The position numbers were made by a program, and so were the translations under genes. Shown here piece by piece: positions 1 to 5,571 of a DNA stretch of 8,248 nucleotides (positions are counted from its first letter, which is position 1; every line of letters begins with the position of its first letter). The stretch comes from an uncultured Oscillibacter sp. (GTDB taxonomy: Bacteria > Bacillota > Clostridia > Oscillospirales > Oscillospiraceae): assembly GCA_902490355.1 (NCBI GenBank), contig CABUDN010000115.1, positions 1 through 8,248 on the forward strand. The letters run 5' to 3'. Below the pieces are notes generated by a model. That model had not been told where the DNA came from. It made no database searches and saw only the letters and a program-made list of their open reading frames with translations.

Positions 1-255
1 ATAAAACGTGCTGGAAAACGTATGCCGCATCGGGTAGAACTGAGGACGGAGGTGGCCATGGCCGAGCTTCTGCGCAGCCGCACTGCCCTGCCGGTCATTC
101 TCTGGGACGAACGGCGCACCACCATCGACGCCCACCAGATTCTCATGGCCGGAGGCAAGAACGCGAAAAAGCGCAAAAAAGTGGTGGACGCCGTGGCGGC
201 ATCTCTGATTCTGGAGGGTTACCTCACCTATAAAAAGTCCCATCCGGAGGGATAA
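1..255 (+). CDS. ruvX: Holliday junction resolvase-like RuvX/YqgF, 3' part only
   Basis: The reading frame is open from the first base and stops with TAA at 253-255, so the 5' part lies upstream of the window; 84 residues are visible of a family length near 140. RuvX/YqgF proteins have an RNase H-like fold and act in resolution of Holliday junctions and/or 16S rRNA 5'-end maturation. The visible part carries two family hallmarks: WDERRTT (the Asp at 106-108) and KKRKKVVDAVAASLILEGYL, in which the Asp at 187-189 is the expected C-terminal acidic active-site residue. The first acidic site (N-terminal GxDxG) is outside the window. The methionine at 22 is internal: the frame continues upstream of it and it has no ribosome site. 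A hairpin terminator follows the stop after 1 base. Assignment is from recognised motifs and is quite secure. Confidence 0.9.
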   Translation: MKRAGKRMPHRVELRTEVAMAELLRSRTALPVILWDERRTTIDAHQILMAGGKNAKKRKKVVDAVAASLILEGYLTYKKSHPEG

Positions 256-256
256 A

Positions 257-291
257 CAATCCCCCGGCCTCATGAAGAGGCCGGGGGATTG
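257..291. terminator. Bidirectional hairpin terminator between convergent ruvX and membrane-protein operon
   Basis: A perfect 15-bp inverted repeat (257-271 with 277-291) encloses a 5-nt loop (272-276) and is very GC-rich. It occupies nearly all of the 36 bp between the two convergent stop codons. The downstream T-runs are short on both strands (TTAC... then CTTTTC on +; TTTAT on -), so termination efficiency is uncertain, but stem strength and placement support a shared terminator. Confidence 0.8.
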
Positions 292-696
292 TTACATTCG
301 CTTTTCATAATAGAGGTTGCATCCCAGCAGAATTCCAAAGGACACCAGCACCACCAGCCATACCGTCACCAGGGCGGCCAGCAGCTCCGGCATCCGCCAT
401 GCCCCATATGCCGCCGCCAGTATAATTCCCGCTGCCATACACCCATGAACCAGAATTCGATAGGCCCGCCAGGCACTTGTTTGCACTACCTGCCGGTCCC
501 GTTCGTCCGGACGGGGCATCTGCATATTTTTGTCCATGGAGAGGAGAAGATCTCCGCCGCCCAGTGCTGTCAAAAGCAGAGCGCTGACGGCCAGCTTCAC
601 GGACACTCCTTCCGCTGCCATGGCCGCACCGCAGATCACAGCCAGAACCAAGCAGGCAATTCCGCATACAAATCGTTTCTTCTGATAGAGTTTCAT
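292..696 (-). CDS. Small four-helix membrane protein, paralogue of the upstream gene
   Basis: This encodes a 134-residue protein of unknown function, last in the three-gene operon. Start ATG at 696-694 is chosen because AGGGAG lies 6-8 nt upstream, the gene then begins 10 bp after the preceding stop, and the N-terminus (MKLYQKKR) matches the MKWKIYNRK start of its neighbour; a longer open frame to 834 would run through the upstream gene. Predicted hydrophobic helices are about residues 9-28, 33-53, 80-98 and 104-126. The central hydrophilic loop has PDERDRQVVQTSAWRAYR and the protein ends YYEKRM. The same layout and the same DER and YYEKR motifs occur in the upstream gene, so the two are tandem duplicates. 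No catalytic motif or signal peptide is evident. A DUF2178-like family of small DER-motif membrane proteins is a possible home, but I cannot verify this. It acts in the membrane; role unknown. Confidence 0.82.
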   Translation of the reverse strand: MKLYQKKRFVCGIACLVLAVICGAAMAAEGVSVKLAVSALLLTALGGGDLLLSMDKNMQMPRPDERDRQVVQTSAWRAYRILVHGCMAAGIILAAAYGAWRMPELLAALVTVWLVVLVSFGILLGCNLYYEKRM

Positions 697-706
697 ACCG
701 CACTCC

Positions 707-1138
707 CTATTCCCGCTTTTCATAATACCACCAGCCGGCCAGGCGGACCGCCAGAATCGCCATGTACAGCACCAGACAGCCCAGGAATATCCCGATGTAC
801 AGCTGCTCATTCGTGATCCCGTACCCCACGGCACTGCCGGTCATCCCTGCCGCCAGCAGCCACCACAGTACCCGGCAGCAAAGGGCCTGGGAGCGCAGCT
901 GGACCCAGCGGCGACGCTCATCGTGGTCCTCCACCCAGTCCTCCTGGGACTGTTCCTTATTGAGGCTGCGCAGAATCATACCGCTGCCCAGCAGCACCAG
1001 AAGAACGGTCAGTATGCCGTCCTTAACGTCAAAGCGCTCCCAGCCTTTTACCGCACAGGTCAGCGGAAGGGCCAGACCCAGCGCCAGCTCCAGCACTCCG
1101 CTGCAAAATCCCTTCCGGTTATAGATCTTCCATTTCAT
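707..1138 (-). CDS. Small four-helix membrane protein, paralogue of the downstream gene
   Basis: This encodes a 143-residue protein of unknown function. ATG at 1138-1136 lies inside the end of the XRE regulator gene (20-bp overlap in another frame), with GAGGAGG 9 nt upstream, which points to translational coupling to the regulator. Hydrophobic helices are predicted at about residues 13-31, 39-58, 88-107 and 112-134. The loop between helices 2 and 3 is acidic and Gln-rich (NKEQSQEDWVEDHDE) followed by DERRRWVQLRSQALCCR; the C-terminus is WWYYEKRE. The DER...R...S.A...R pattern and YYEKR tail align with the downstream protein (DERDRQVVQTSAWRAYR, YYEKRM), showing gene duplication and divergence. 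Small XRE regulators next to small membrane proteins of DUF type are common in Firmicutes, but the function is generally unknown. Possible roles such as heteromeric membrane sensor or envelope stress partner are speculation only. Confidence 0.82.
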   Translation of the reverse strand: MKWKIYNRKGFCSGVLELALGLALPLTCAVKGWERFDVKDGILTVLLVLLGSGMILRSLNKEQSQEDWVEDHDERRRWVQLRSQALCCRVLWWLLAAGMTGSAVGYGITNEQLYIGIFLGCLVLYMAILAVRLAGWWYYEKRE

Positions 1139-1355
1139 ACGCCCGGTCCTCCTCTTCCTTGTTCTCCGGCAGGCAGTACAGCTCCTCCATGGTGGTGTGC
1201 AGCTCCAGGGCCATCCGGTAGGCCAGCAGCAGGGAGGGATTGTACTGCCCCTTTTCCAGGGAGATAATCGTGCGGGACGAGACGTGCACCCGCCGCGCCA
1301 GCTCCTGCTGGGTCAGCCCCGCCTCTGTCCGAAGCTCCCGCACCCGGTTTTTCAC
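1119..1355 (-). CDS. XRE/Cro-type helix-turn-helix transcriptional regulator
   Basis: This encodes a 78-residue DNA-binding protein made almost entirely of one Cro/CI-type HTH domain, without a ligand-binding or protease domain. Residues 1-65 fit the family: MKNRVRELRTEAGLTQQELA (helices 1-2), then RRVHVSSRTIISLEKGQYNP, whose SSRTIISLEKG is the recognition helix region, followed by ALELHTTMEELYC. The tail is acidic (ENKEEEDRAYEMEDL). The start codon is GTG at 1355-1353, with GGAGG 7 nt upstream; no in-frame ATG offers a better start. It is the first gene of the operon and overlaps the next gene by 20 bp. A consensus promoter and a 32-bp tandem palindrome lie upstream, so autoregulation is the likely mode of control (inference). 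The target is probably this operon. Confidence 0.9.
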   Translation of the reverse strand: MKNRVRELRTEAGLTQQELARRVHVSSRTIISLEKGQYNPSLLLAYRMALELHTTMEELYCLPENKEEEDRAYEMEDL

Positions 1356-1367
1356 ATTCCGTCCTCC
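1352..1367 (-). promoter_or_regulatory. Ribosome site with ATG-TGA start-stop overlapping the GTG start
   Basis: On the minus strand GGAGG (1367-1363) is followed by ACGGA-ATGTGA. The regulator starts at GTG (1355-1353), 7 nt from GGAGG. One frame over, ATG (1357-1355) sits 5 nt from the same GGAGG and is followed at once by TGA (1354-1352). Ribosomes could initiate at the ATG and stop immediately, lowering yield of the regulator. The arrangement is directly visible; the effect is inferred. Confidence 0.5.
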
Positions 1368-1403
1368 TCTCCTGTTTTGAATATTTTATCAACCGCCCCA
1401 AAC

Positions 1404-1435
1404 ATGAAGTTTCCTTCACGTGAAGGATACTTCAT
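1404..1435. promoter_or_regulatory. Tandem dyad operator, 32-bp near-perfect palindrome
   Basis: The 32 bp are symmetric about 1419/1420 (CACGTG core) with only one mismatched pair (1411/1428). They resolve into two identical-format sites, TGAAG-N4-CTTCA, at 1405-1418 and 1421-1434, separated by CG, so the half-site TGAAG occurs four times in alternating orientation. The element starts directly beside the -10 box of the regulator operon and would cover the transcription start. This is the expected format for two dimers of a small XRE repressor binding side by side. The repeats are seen; the identity of the bound protein is inferred. Confidence 0.72.
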
Positions 1436-1463
1436 ATTTTAGCAGATTTTCCTCCGCTGTCAA
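1436..1463 (-). promoter_or_regulatory. Sigma-A-type promoter of the XRE/membrane-protein operon
   Basis: On the minus strand a perfect -35 box TTGACA (1463-1458) is followed after 16 bp by TAAAAT (1441-1436), which is preceded by TGC, an extended -10. Transcription would start near 1429, inside the palindrome, giving a leader of roughly 75 nt before the GTG start. The stretch 1464-1542 behind it shows no gene and no clear signal. Confidence 0.75.
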
Positions 1464-1542
1464 GTTCTGTTTTTCGGCGCAGACATCCATCCGGAGGAGC
1501 CGCACCTGACGGCGGGTCTTGCGGACACTGTCCTCCCGGCGC

Positions 1543-1580
1543 AAAAACCCCCCGGAATCCCAACGATTCCGGGGGGTTTT
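1543..1580 (-). terminator. Rho-independent terminator of the yhaM-apeB unit
   Basis: A perfect 16-bp stem (1544-1559 with 1565-1580) contains six G-C pairs in a row and a 5-nt loop, and ends on the minus strand in TTTTT (1547-1543). It begins 10 bp after the apeB stop codon. This is a textbook intrinsic terminator. On the + strand a TTTT run also follows the stem, but no + gene reads into it. Confidence 0.93.
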
Positions 1581-1589
1581 CATTCGATT

Positions 1590-2897
1590 TTACGCCAGGG
1601 CCATGCCGCCGCCGGGCAGACGGCGGATCCCTGCGGAAAAATAGGCCGTCATCACCCGGGCCAAAGCCTCCGTATCCCGGACGCCCGCCACCTCGCAGCA
1701 GCTGTGCATGGCCAGCTGGGGCAGTCCGATATCCACCGAGGGGATGGACAGATGGGACGTGGAGATATTGCCCAGCGTGGACCCGCCGGGCAGATCCGCC
1801 CGGTTGCTGTAACGCTGAACCGGTACCTCCGCCCGGCGGCACAGATCCCGGAATACCGCATCGGACAAAGCGTCGGTGGTGTAGTGCTGGTTGGCGTTGT
1901 ACTTGACCACCACACCGCCGTTGAGCACCGGGAACTCCTGCTTGTCGGCATACTCCGGATGGGCCGGATGCACGGCGTGGGCATTGTCCGCCGAGATCAG
2001 GAAGCTCTCCGCCACGCTGGTCTGATACGCCTCGCCGGTGCGGCCCAAAGCCGCAGCCGCCCGGGAAAGGACATCCGTCAGGAACGTGGAGTCCGCCCCC
2101 TGCCAGGTACCGCTGCCCACTTCCTCATTGTGAAACACGCACAGCACCGGCATGCTCTCCCCCGTTCCGGCCGCCAGAAAACCCTGCAGACAGCCGTACA
2201 CGCACTGGAGGTCATCCAGCCGGGGCGCACAGAGAAACTCTCCCGCCGCGCCCACGCAGGTTCCCCGCATCCGGGGATAGAGGAACAACTCCGTGGTCAC
2301 GAGATCCGCTTCTTCCACATCGGCCTCCGCGGCGATCAGGCGCCGGAAGGCGCCCTTGTCTTCCATGCCCAGCAGAGGCAGCAAATCCACCGCCGGGTCC
2401 AGGGCCGCCCCTTTGTTGACCGTGCGGTCCATATGGATGGCTACGCTGGGGATCACCAGCAGATCCCGGTCCACATTCACCAGCCGCGGCTCCACACCTG
2501 CCGCCGTCCGCACCAGCACCCGGCCCGCCACAGACAGAGGCCGGTCCAGCCAGGAGCGGTAGATGCCGCCGCCATAGGGCTCCACGGAAAGCCGCACCGT
2601 CTTGCCCGCGCCGGAGACCTCCGCCTCCTCCCGAATTTTAAAGGTGGGCGAATCGCTGTGGGCTGCCGCGATGGCAAATCCCCGCCACGGTCCCTCCGGC
2701 ACCCGGAAAGCCGCCAGGGACGCCTGGCCCCGGACAACAAAATACCCCTGTCCCGGTGTCAGAGTCCAGGGCTCGTGCTCCTCCAGCGGCCGGTATCCCG
2801 CCGCCGTCAGCTTCGCGGCCAGTTCCGCCACGGCGTGATAGCAGGTGGGACTGCGGTCCAGAAAGTCCAGCAGATCCTGGGTCCAAGTCTTGTCCAT
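1590..2897 (-). CDS. apeB: M18 family metallo-aminopeptidase
   Basis: This encodes a 435-residue cytosolic aminopeptidase of peptidase family M18, a normal length for the ApeB (aspartyl aminopeptidase-like) branch. Such enzymes remove N-terminal residues, often acidic ones, from peptides using a two-metal centre in a dodecamer. All expected metal and catalytic residues are visible: His80 in AAHSDSP, Asp228/229 in APRLDDLQ, the Glu pair 258-259 in HNEEVGSGT, Asp304 in ISADNAHAVHP and His398 in QLAMHSCCE. No signal peptide or membrane segment is seen. The start ATG has AAGGAGAGG about 6 nt upstream. The gene lies 53 bp downstream of yhaM with no terminator between and is followed by a strong terminator, so the two are probably co-transcribed. 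Substrate choice cannot be read from the sequence. The family call is secure; the symbol follows the ApeB-like N-terminus (LLDFLDRSPTCYHAV). Confidence 0.93.
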   Translation of the reverse strand: MDKTWTQDLLDFLDRSPTCYHAVAELAAKLTAAGYRPLEEHEPWTLTPGQGYFVVRGQASLAAFRVPEGPWRGFAIAAAHSDSPTFKIREEAEVSGAGKTVRLSVEPYGGGIYRSWLDRPLSVAGRVLVRTAAGVEPRLVNVDRDLLVIPSVAIHMDRTVNKGAALDPAVDLLPLLGMEDKGAFRRLIAAEADVEEADLVTTELFLYPRMRGTCVGAAGEFLCAPRLDDLQCVYGCLQGFLAAGTGESMPVLCVFHNEEVGSGTWQGADSTFLTDVLSRAAAALGRTGEAYQTSVAESFLISADNAHAVHPAHPEYADKQEFPVLNGGVVVKYNANQHYTTDALSDAVFRDLCRRAEVPVQRYSNRADLPGGSTLGNISTSHLSIPSVDIGLPQLAMHSCCEVAGVRDTEALARVMTAYFSAGIRRLPGGGMALA

Positions 2898-2913
2898 ACG
2901 TGCCTCTCCTTCC

Positions 2914-2933
2914 CCGCCGGGACACCCCAGCGG
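2914..2933 (-). other. Intercistronic hairpin just upstream of the apeB ribosome site
   Basis: An 8-bp stem (2914-2921 with 2926-2933; one G-U pair in the minus-strand RNA) with a 4-nt loop sits between the yhaM stop and the apeB Shine-Dalgarno sequence. It has no T-run after it (GGGGAAGGAG follows), so it is not a terminator. It could protect the 3' end of yhaM mRNA or adjust apeB translation; this is inference only. Confidence 0.4.
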
Positions 2934-2950
2934 ATTCCTGATGTGTCGTC

Positions 2951-3898
2951 TTATGCGTGATGATAGATCTTCTTATCCAGGGCGAAAATGCGGCCGCTGA
3001 AGGCGCCCTCCGGCACCTGGGCCAGCTGCTCGCGGTAAATTTCCATACGGCTGTCGATGATGTCGATTTCCGAGAGCAGCTCGCTTTCGGCACACATGGG
3101 CCGCACCGCCGCGCCGTATTCCGGCTCGCCGTGATGGGAGAGAATCATGTGCTGGAGCAGCACCGACTTCTCCTCCGGAATTCCCGCCTCCCGGGCGGCA
3201 TCCGCTGCCTCCTGCGCCCCCATGACCAGGTGGCCCAGCAGCTGGCCCTTGACGGAATAGTCCGTCACCAGGCCCAGCTCCGAACGGGCAAATTCCTGCT
3301 CCTTGGCAAAGTCGTGCAGCAGCGTTCCCGCCAGCAGCAGATCCCGGTTGATGACCGCACCGTACTGCCCTGCCAAAAAGTCCGCCAGGCGCAGCATATC
3401 CCGGGTGTGCATCAGAAGGCCCCCCACAAAGCCGTGGTGGACACTCTTGGCCGCCGGAATCGTCCGCAGGGCCTCTCCGTGGCGCTCCAGCAGAATCCGG
3501 CACACCGCCTGATAGTCCCGGTCCTCCATGGACGCGACAAACCGCTCAATCTCCTGCCAGGCCGCCTGAGAATCAATGGGCGCCGTGGGCACCAGGGCGC
3601 TGCGGTCCACCGGGTCCGCAGGCTCCGCCAGACGAATCCGGTCCAGCACGATCTGGGTAGTGCCCCGGTACTCCGAGACGGTGCCCCGGATCTTCACGAT
3701 CTTCCCCTCTCCGTCGGCCCCCACCGGCCCGGCATAATCCCAGGCCCGGACCTCCACGCTGGCATCCTTATCCGCCAGGGTGCCGCTGAGAAAGGGCTTG
3801 CCGTTGGTACTGGTCTTGACGGCGGCGTTTTTCAGAATGTAAAAGCCCTCAACATTGTCTCCGGGCTGCATCTGTGCAATGGGTTTATTGTATTCCAT
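2951..3898 (-). CDS. yhaM: YhaM-type 3'-5' exoribonuclease (OB-fold plus HD domain)
   Basis: This encodes a 315-residue protein, close to the 314 residues of Bacillus subtilis YhaM, a metal-dependent 3'-5' exoribonuclease in RNA turnover. Residues about 15-90 form the OB-fold nucleic-acid-binding domain (GDNVEGFYILKNAAVKTS through VEVRAWD to TQIVLDRIRL). Residues about 150-290 form the HD domain: SVHHGFVGGLLMHT (His154, His155, His164), LLAGTLLHDFAKE (His195-Asp196, the HD pair), GQLLGHLVMG (His223), ILSHHGEPEYG (His255, His256) and SEIDIIDSRMEIYR. All metal-binding positions appear intact. The start ATG at 3898 is chosen because GAGGAGGT lies 8 nt upstream and the N-terminus then matches the family; the frame is open 25 codons further but without a ribosome site. 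An extended -10 promoter lies just upstream and apeB follows in the same direction. Confidence 0.93.
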   Translation of the reverse strand: MEYNKPIAQMQPGDNVEGFYILKNAAVKTSTNGKPFLSGTLADKDASVEVRAWDYAGPVGADGEGKIVKIRGTVSEYRGTTQIVLDRIRLAEPADPVDRSALVPTAPIDSQAAWQEIERFVASMEDRDYQAVCRILLERHGEALRTIPAAKSVHHGFVGGLLMHTRDMLRLADFLAGQYGAVINRDLLLAGTLLHDFAKEQEFARSELGLVTDYSVKGQLLGHLVMGAQEAADAAREAGIPEEKSVLLQHMILSHHGEPEYGAAVRPMCAESELLSEIDIIDSRMEIYREQLAQVPEGAFSGRIFALDKKIYHHA

Positions 3899-3937
3899 GG
3901 CTGTGTACCTCCTCTGTTGGTATGCGTTTTCCGCCCC

Positions 3938-3946
3938 ATTGTAGCA
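3938..3946 (-). promoter_or_regulatory. Extended -10 promoter for yhaM
   Basis: On the minus strand TGC-TACAAT (3946-3938) is an extended -10 element with five of six consensus bases. The -35 region 17 bp upstream is poor, as is usual for extended -10 promoters. Transcription would start near 3931 and give a leader of about 33 nt before the yhaM ATG. Confidence 0.5.
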
Positions 3947-3959
3947 CAGCCCCGTGCAA

Positions 3960-3974
3960 ATTGCCACCGGCAAT
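3960..3974 (-). terminator. Weak hairpin after the LysR gene
   Basis: A 6-bp perfect stem (3960-3965 with 3969-3974) with a 3-nt loop starts 2 bp after the LysR stop codon and is followed on the minus strand by TTG. The stem and T-run are short, so at best this is a leaky terminator; read-through from the LysR gene into yhaM is plausible. Confidence 0.35.
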
Positions 3975-3976
3975 CT

Positions 3977-4888
3977 TCAATGGCCCTCCCAGGCCTCCTC
4001 CGGGTGCTCCGACTCATAGTGGCGGCACAGATCCATGAAATCCCGGGCCGCCGGGGTGAGGAACTTGTCCCGGTGGTGGATGATGCGGAAATGCCGGGTG
4101 AAGTCCAGTCCCTCCACCGTCACCTCCACCACCCGGCCCCGGGCCACATCTCCCGCCGCAATCCAGGCCGAGAGGACACAGATCCCCAGCCCCCCGATAA
4201 CCGCATTGAGCAATGCCCGGTTGCTCATGGCCTCCCAGGCAGGGGTAACGGAAAATCCCGCCTGTCCCACCGCCCGCTCGAAGGTCTCCCGGGTGCCGCT
4301 GCCGTGCTCCCGCAGCAGCAGCGGCTGAGAGCGAAATACTTCCTGGGACAGGACCTGACCCGGGCGGAAGGGGCCGTCCGCCGGGCACAGCACCGCCAGG
4401 CGGTCCTCCATGTATGCCTCGGCCACAATGGACGGTGTATGCACCACACCCTCCATCAGGGCAAAATCCAGGGTGTTGTCCAAAATCTTCTGCTCCAGCT
4501 GGGACGAGGTGGCCACCGTCACCTGCACCTCCATGTCCGGATACTGCTGCCGGAAGGCCTTGACGTACCCCGGCATCAGCTGGGACCCGATGGTCAGGCT
4601 GGCCCCTACCCGCAGCACACCTAAGGCGTCCCAGTTCCGCAGCCCCTTTTCCATCCGGTCAAACAGCTCGATGATGTGGCCGCCGGACTCCCGCAGACGC
4701 ACCCCCGCCTCCGTGATCCGCAGCCGCCGCCCGATGCGCTCGAAGAGCTTGACGCCATAATACCCCTCCATCTCCCGAATGGCCAGGGTCACGGCGGGCT
4801 GGGTCATATGCAGGGCCTCCGCCGCCCGGGTAACGTGGCAGTCCTGCTCACAGACCTCCAGAAAGATGCGGATATGCCGCAGCGTCAT
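3977..4888 (-). CDS. LysR-family transcriptional regulator, CysL/CysB-like branch
   Basis: This encodes a 303-residue LysR-type regulator, a normal length. Residues 1-60 are the winged HTH: MTLRHIRIFLEVCEQDCHVT, RAAEALHMTQPAVTLAIREM (recognition helix around PAVTLAIREME) and the wing LFERIGRRLRITEAG. Residues about 88-290 form the periplasmic-binding-like effector domain, with GVLRVGASLTIGSQLMP at its start and LLREHGSGTRETFE near 191-204, a motif shared with CysL/CysB-type regulators that bind small anions; the effector here is unknown. Start ATG at 4888 is preferred because GGAGGGAGAG lies directly upstream; an ATG at 4903 would place that ribosome site inside the gene and has none of its own. 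The gene is divergent from the chromate-transporter pair, so control of that pair plus autoregulation is the likely role (context inference). Confidence 0.9.
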   Translation of the reverse strand: MTLRHIRIFLEVCEQDCHVTRAAEALHMTQPAVTLAIREMEGYYGVKLFERIGRRLRITEAGVRLRESGGHIIELFDRMEKGLRNWDALGVLRVGASLTIGSQLMPGYVKAFRQQYPDMEVQVTVATSSQLEQKILDNTLDFALMEGVVHTPSIVAEAYMEDRLAVLCPADGPFRPGQVLSQEVFRSQPLLLREHGSGTRETFERAVGQAGFSVTPAWEAMSNRALLNAVIGGLGICVLSAWIAAGDVARGRVVEVTVEGLDFTRHFRIIHHRDKFLTPAARDFMDLCRHYESEHPEEAWEGH

Positions 4889-4901
4889 GGTCTCTCCCTC
4901 C

Positions 4902-4941
4902 ATTCATTATGTTTTTATTATGAATATAATTTTATAATATT
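4902..4941. promoter_or_regulatory. Two dyads in the AT-rich divergent promoter region, candidate LysR operators
   Basis: Dyad 1 pairs ATTCATTAT (4902-4910) with ATTATGAAT (4917-4925), one mismatched pair, 6-nt centre. Dyad 2 is a 19-bp near-palindrome centred on 4932 (AATAT at 4923 with ATATT at 4937-4941). Dyad 1 is centred about 65 bp upstream of the inferred chr transcript start, the usual place of a LysR recognition site, and dyad 2 overlaps the lysR -10 box. Neither has the exact T-N11-A spacing at its centre. Between 4902 and 4958 only 4 of 57 bases are G or C. Confidence 0.5.
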
Positions 4942-4962
4942 ATTTTTATTATTGTTTTGCAA
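4934..4962 (-). promoter_or_regulatory. Promoter of the LysR gene
   Basis: On the minus strand TTGCAA (4962-4957; four of six -35 matches) is followed after 17 bp by TATTAT (4939-4934; five of six -10 matches). The start would be near 4927, giving a leader of about 40 nt with the ribosome site at 4901-4897. The region is so A/T-rich that chance -10 boxes are expected, hence moderate confidence. Confidence 0.5.
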
Positions 4963-4966
4963 GGTG

Positions 4967-4972
4967 TATGAT
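4967..4972 (+). promoter_or_regulatory. -10 box of the chromate-transporter operon
   Basis: TATGAT (five of six consensus bases) lies 23 bp before the chosen ATG at 4996. No good -35 lies 16-18 bp upstream (TTTTAT at 4944-4949), which fits a promoter that needs an activator such as the divergent LysR protein. A perfect TATAAT at 4933-4938 on the same strand is an alternative, also without a good -35. Confidence 0.4.
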
Positions 4973-4995
4973 AGGACCGCAAAGGAGAGATGTAC

Positions 4996-5571
4996 ATGAA
5001 TGCGGAGAAAAAACCGTATCGGACCTTGTTTTTGTCCACTTTTCAGCTCAGCGCCTTCACCTTCGGCGGAGGCTATGTCATTGTACCTCTGATGAGGAAA
5101 AAATTTGTCGAACAGCTCCACTGGATTGAGGAGCAGGAGATGCTGGACCTGACCGCCCTGTCCCAGTCGGCGCCGGGCCCCATCGCCGTCAACGCCTCCC
5201 TCCTGGTGGGCTACCACGTGGCGGGCATCCCCGGGGCACTCATCACCGTACTGGGAACCGTGCTGCCCCCGCTGATCATCATTTCCGTGATCTCGGTGTT
5301 CTATGCCGCTTTCCGGGATAACCCCATCGTCAGCCTTGTGATGCTGGGCATGCAGGCCGGCGTGGCGGCGGTAATCTGCGATGTGGTGGTGACCATGGCC
5401 AAGGGTGTACTGAGCCAGAAGCGGATCATCCCGGCGGTGATGATGGTGCTGGCCTTCCTGGCGGCGGTCTTTTTGGATATCAACCTGGTGATCATCCTGC
5501 TGGTATGCGGCTGCGTGGGCGCGGCGGAAACCATTTGGCGGGACAAGCACCATAAGGAGGAACAGGCATGA
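4996..5571 (+). CDS. chrA: Short-chain chromate-transporter (CHR) family protein, first of pair
   Basis: This encodes a 191-residue integral membrane protein with one CHR (Chromate_transp) domain. Family marks are FxxFTFGGGYVIVPLM (about residues 16-33) and LSQSAPGPIAVNASLLVG (55-72), followed by hydrophobic helices near 79-103, 110-135, 145-160 and 162-178 and a basic tail (WRDKHHKEEQA). CHR proteins export chromate or related oxyanions; many in gut anaerobes have untested substrates, so chromate itself is not shown. Short forms of this length work as pairs, as with B. subtilis YwrB/YwrA, whose two halves insert with opposite topology. Start at 4996 is preferred over ATG 4990 because AAAGGAG ends 8 nt before 4996 but only 2 nt before 4990. 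The stop overlaps the next start in ATGA. Confidence 0.9.
   Translation: MNAEKKPYRTLFLSTFQLSAFTFGGGYVIVPLMRKKFVEQLHWIEEQEMLDLTALSQSAPGPIAVNASLLVGYHVAGIPGALITVLGTVLPPLIIISVISVFYAAFRDNPIVSLVMLGMQAGVAAVICDVVVTMAKGVLSQKRIIPAVMMVLAFLAAVFLDINLVIILLVCGCVGAAETIWRDKHHKEEQA

Noticed and set aside
697..834. A longer start (to 834) for the last membrane-protein gene
   Set aside because: It would overlap 128 bp of the upstream gene, and the extra residues do not match the paralogue, whereas ATG 696 has a ribosome site and a paralogue-like N-terminus.
1404..1435. The palindrome as an RNA hairpin terminator or attenuator
   Set aside because: It has a continuous CACGTG centre without a loop, is only moderately GC-rich, lacks a T-run after it and sits on the inferred transcription start, which fits a DNA operator better.
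1704..2960. A 418-codon + strand frame antisense to apeB
   Set aside because: It mirrors a well-supported M18 peptidase, has Arg/His/Gln-rich low-quality composition and no ribosome site.
2957..4624. A 555-codon open frame on the + strand, antisense to yhaM and the LysR gene
   Set aside because: Both minus-strand genes have clear families, ribosome sites and intact motifs. The + frame spans two genes and their gap, is rich in His, Arg, Gln and Pro, and shows no recognisable domain; it is a GC-rich antisense shadow.
4889..4903. Start of the LysR gene at ATG 4903
   Set aside because: GGAGGGAGAG lies downstream of that ATG and correctly spaced before ATG 4888, and LysR proteins usually begin a few residues before the first helix.
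4990..4995. Start of the first chromate-transporter gene at ATG 4990
   Set aside because: The AAAGGAG ribosome site ends only 2 nt before it but 8 nt before ATG 4996.
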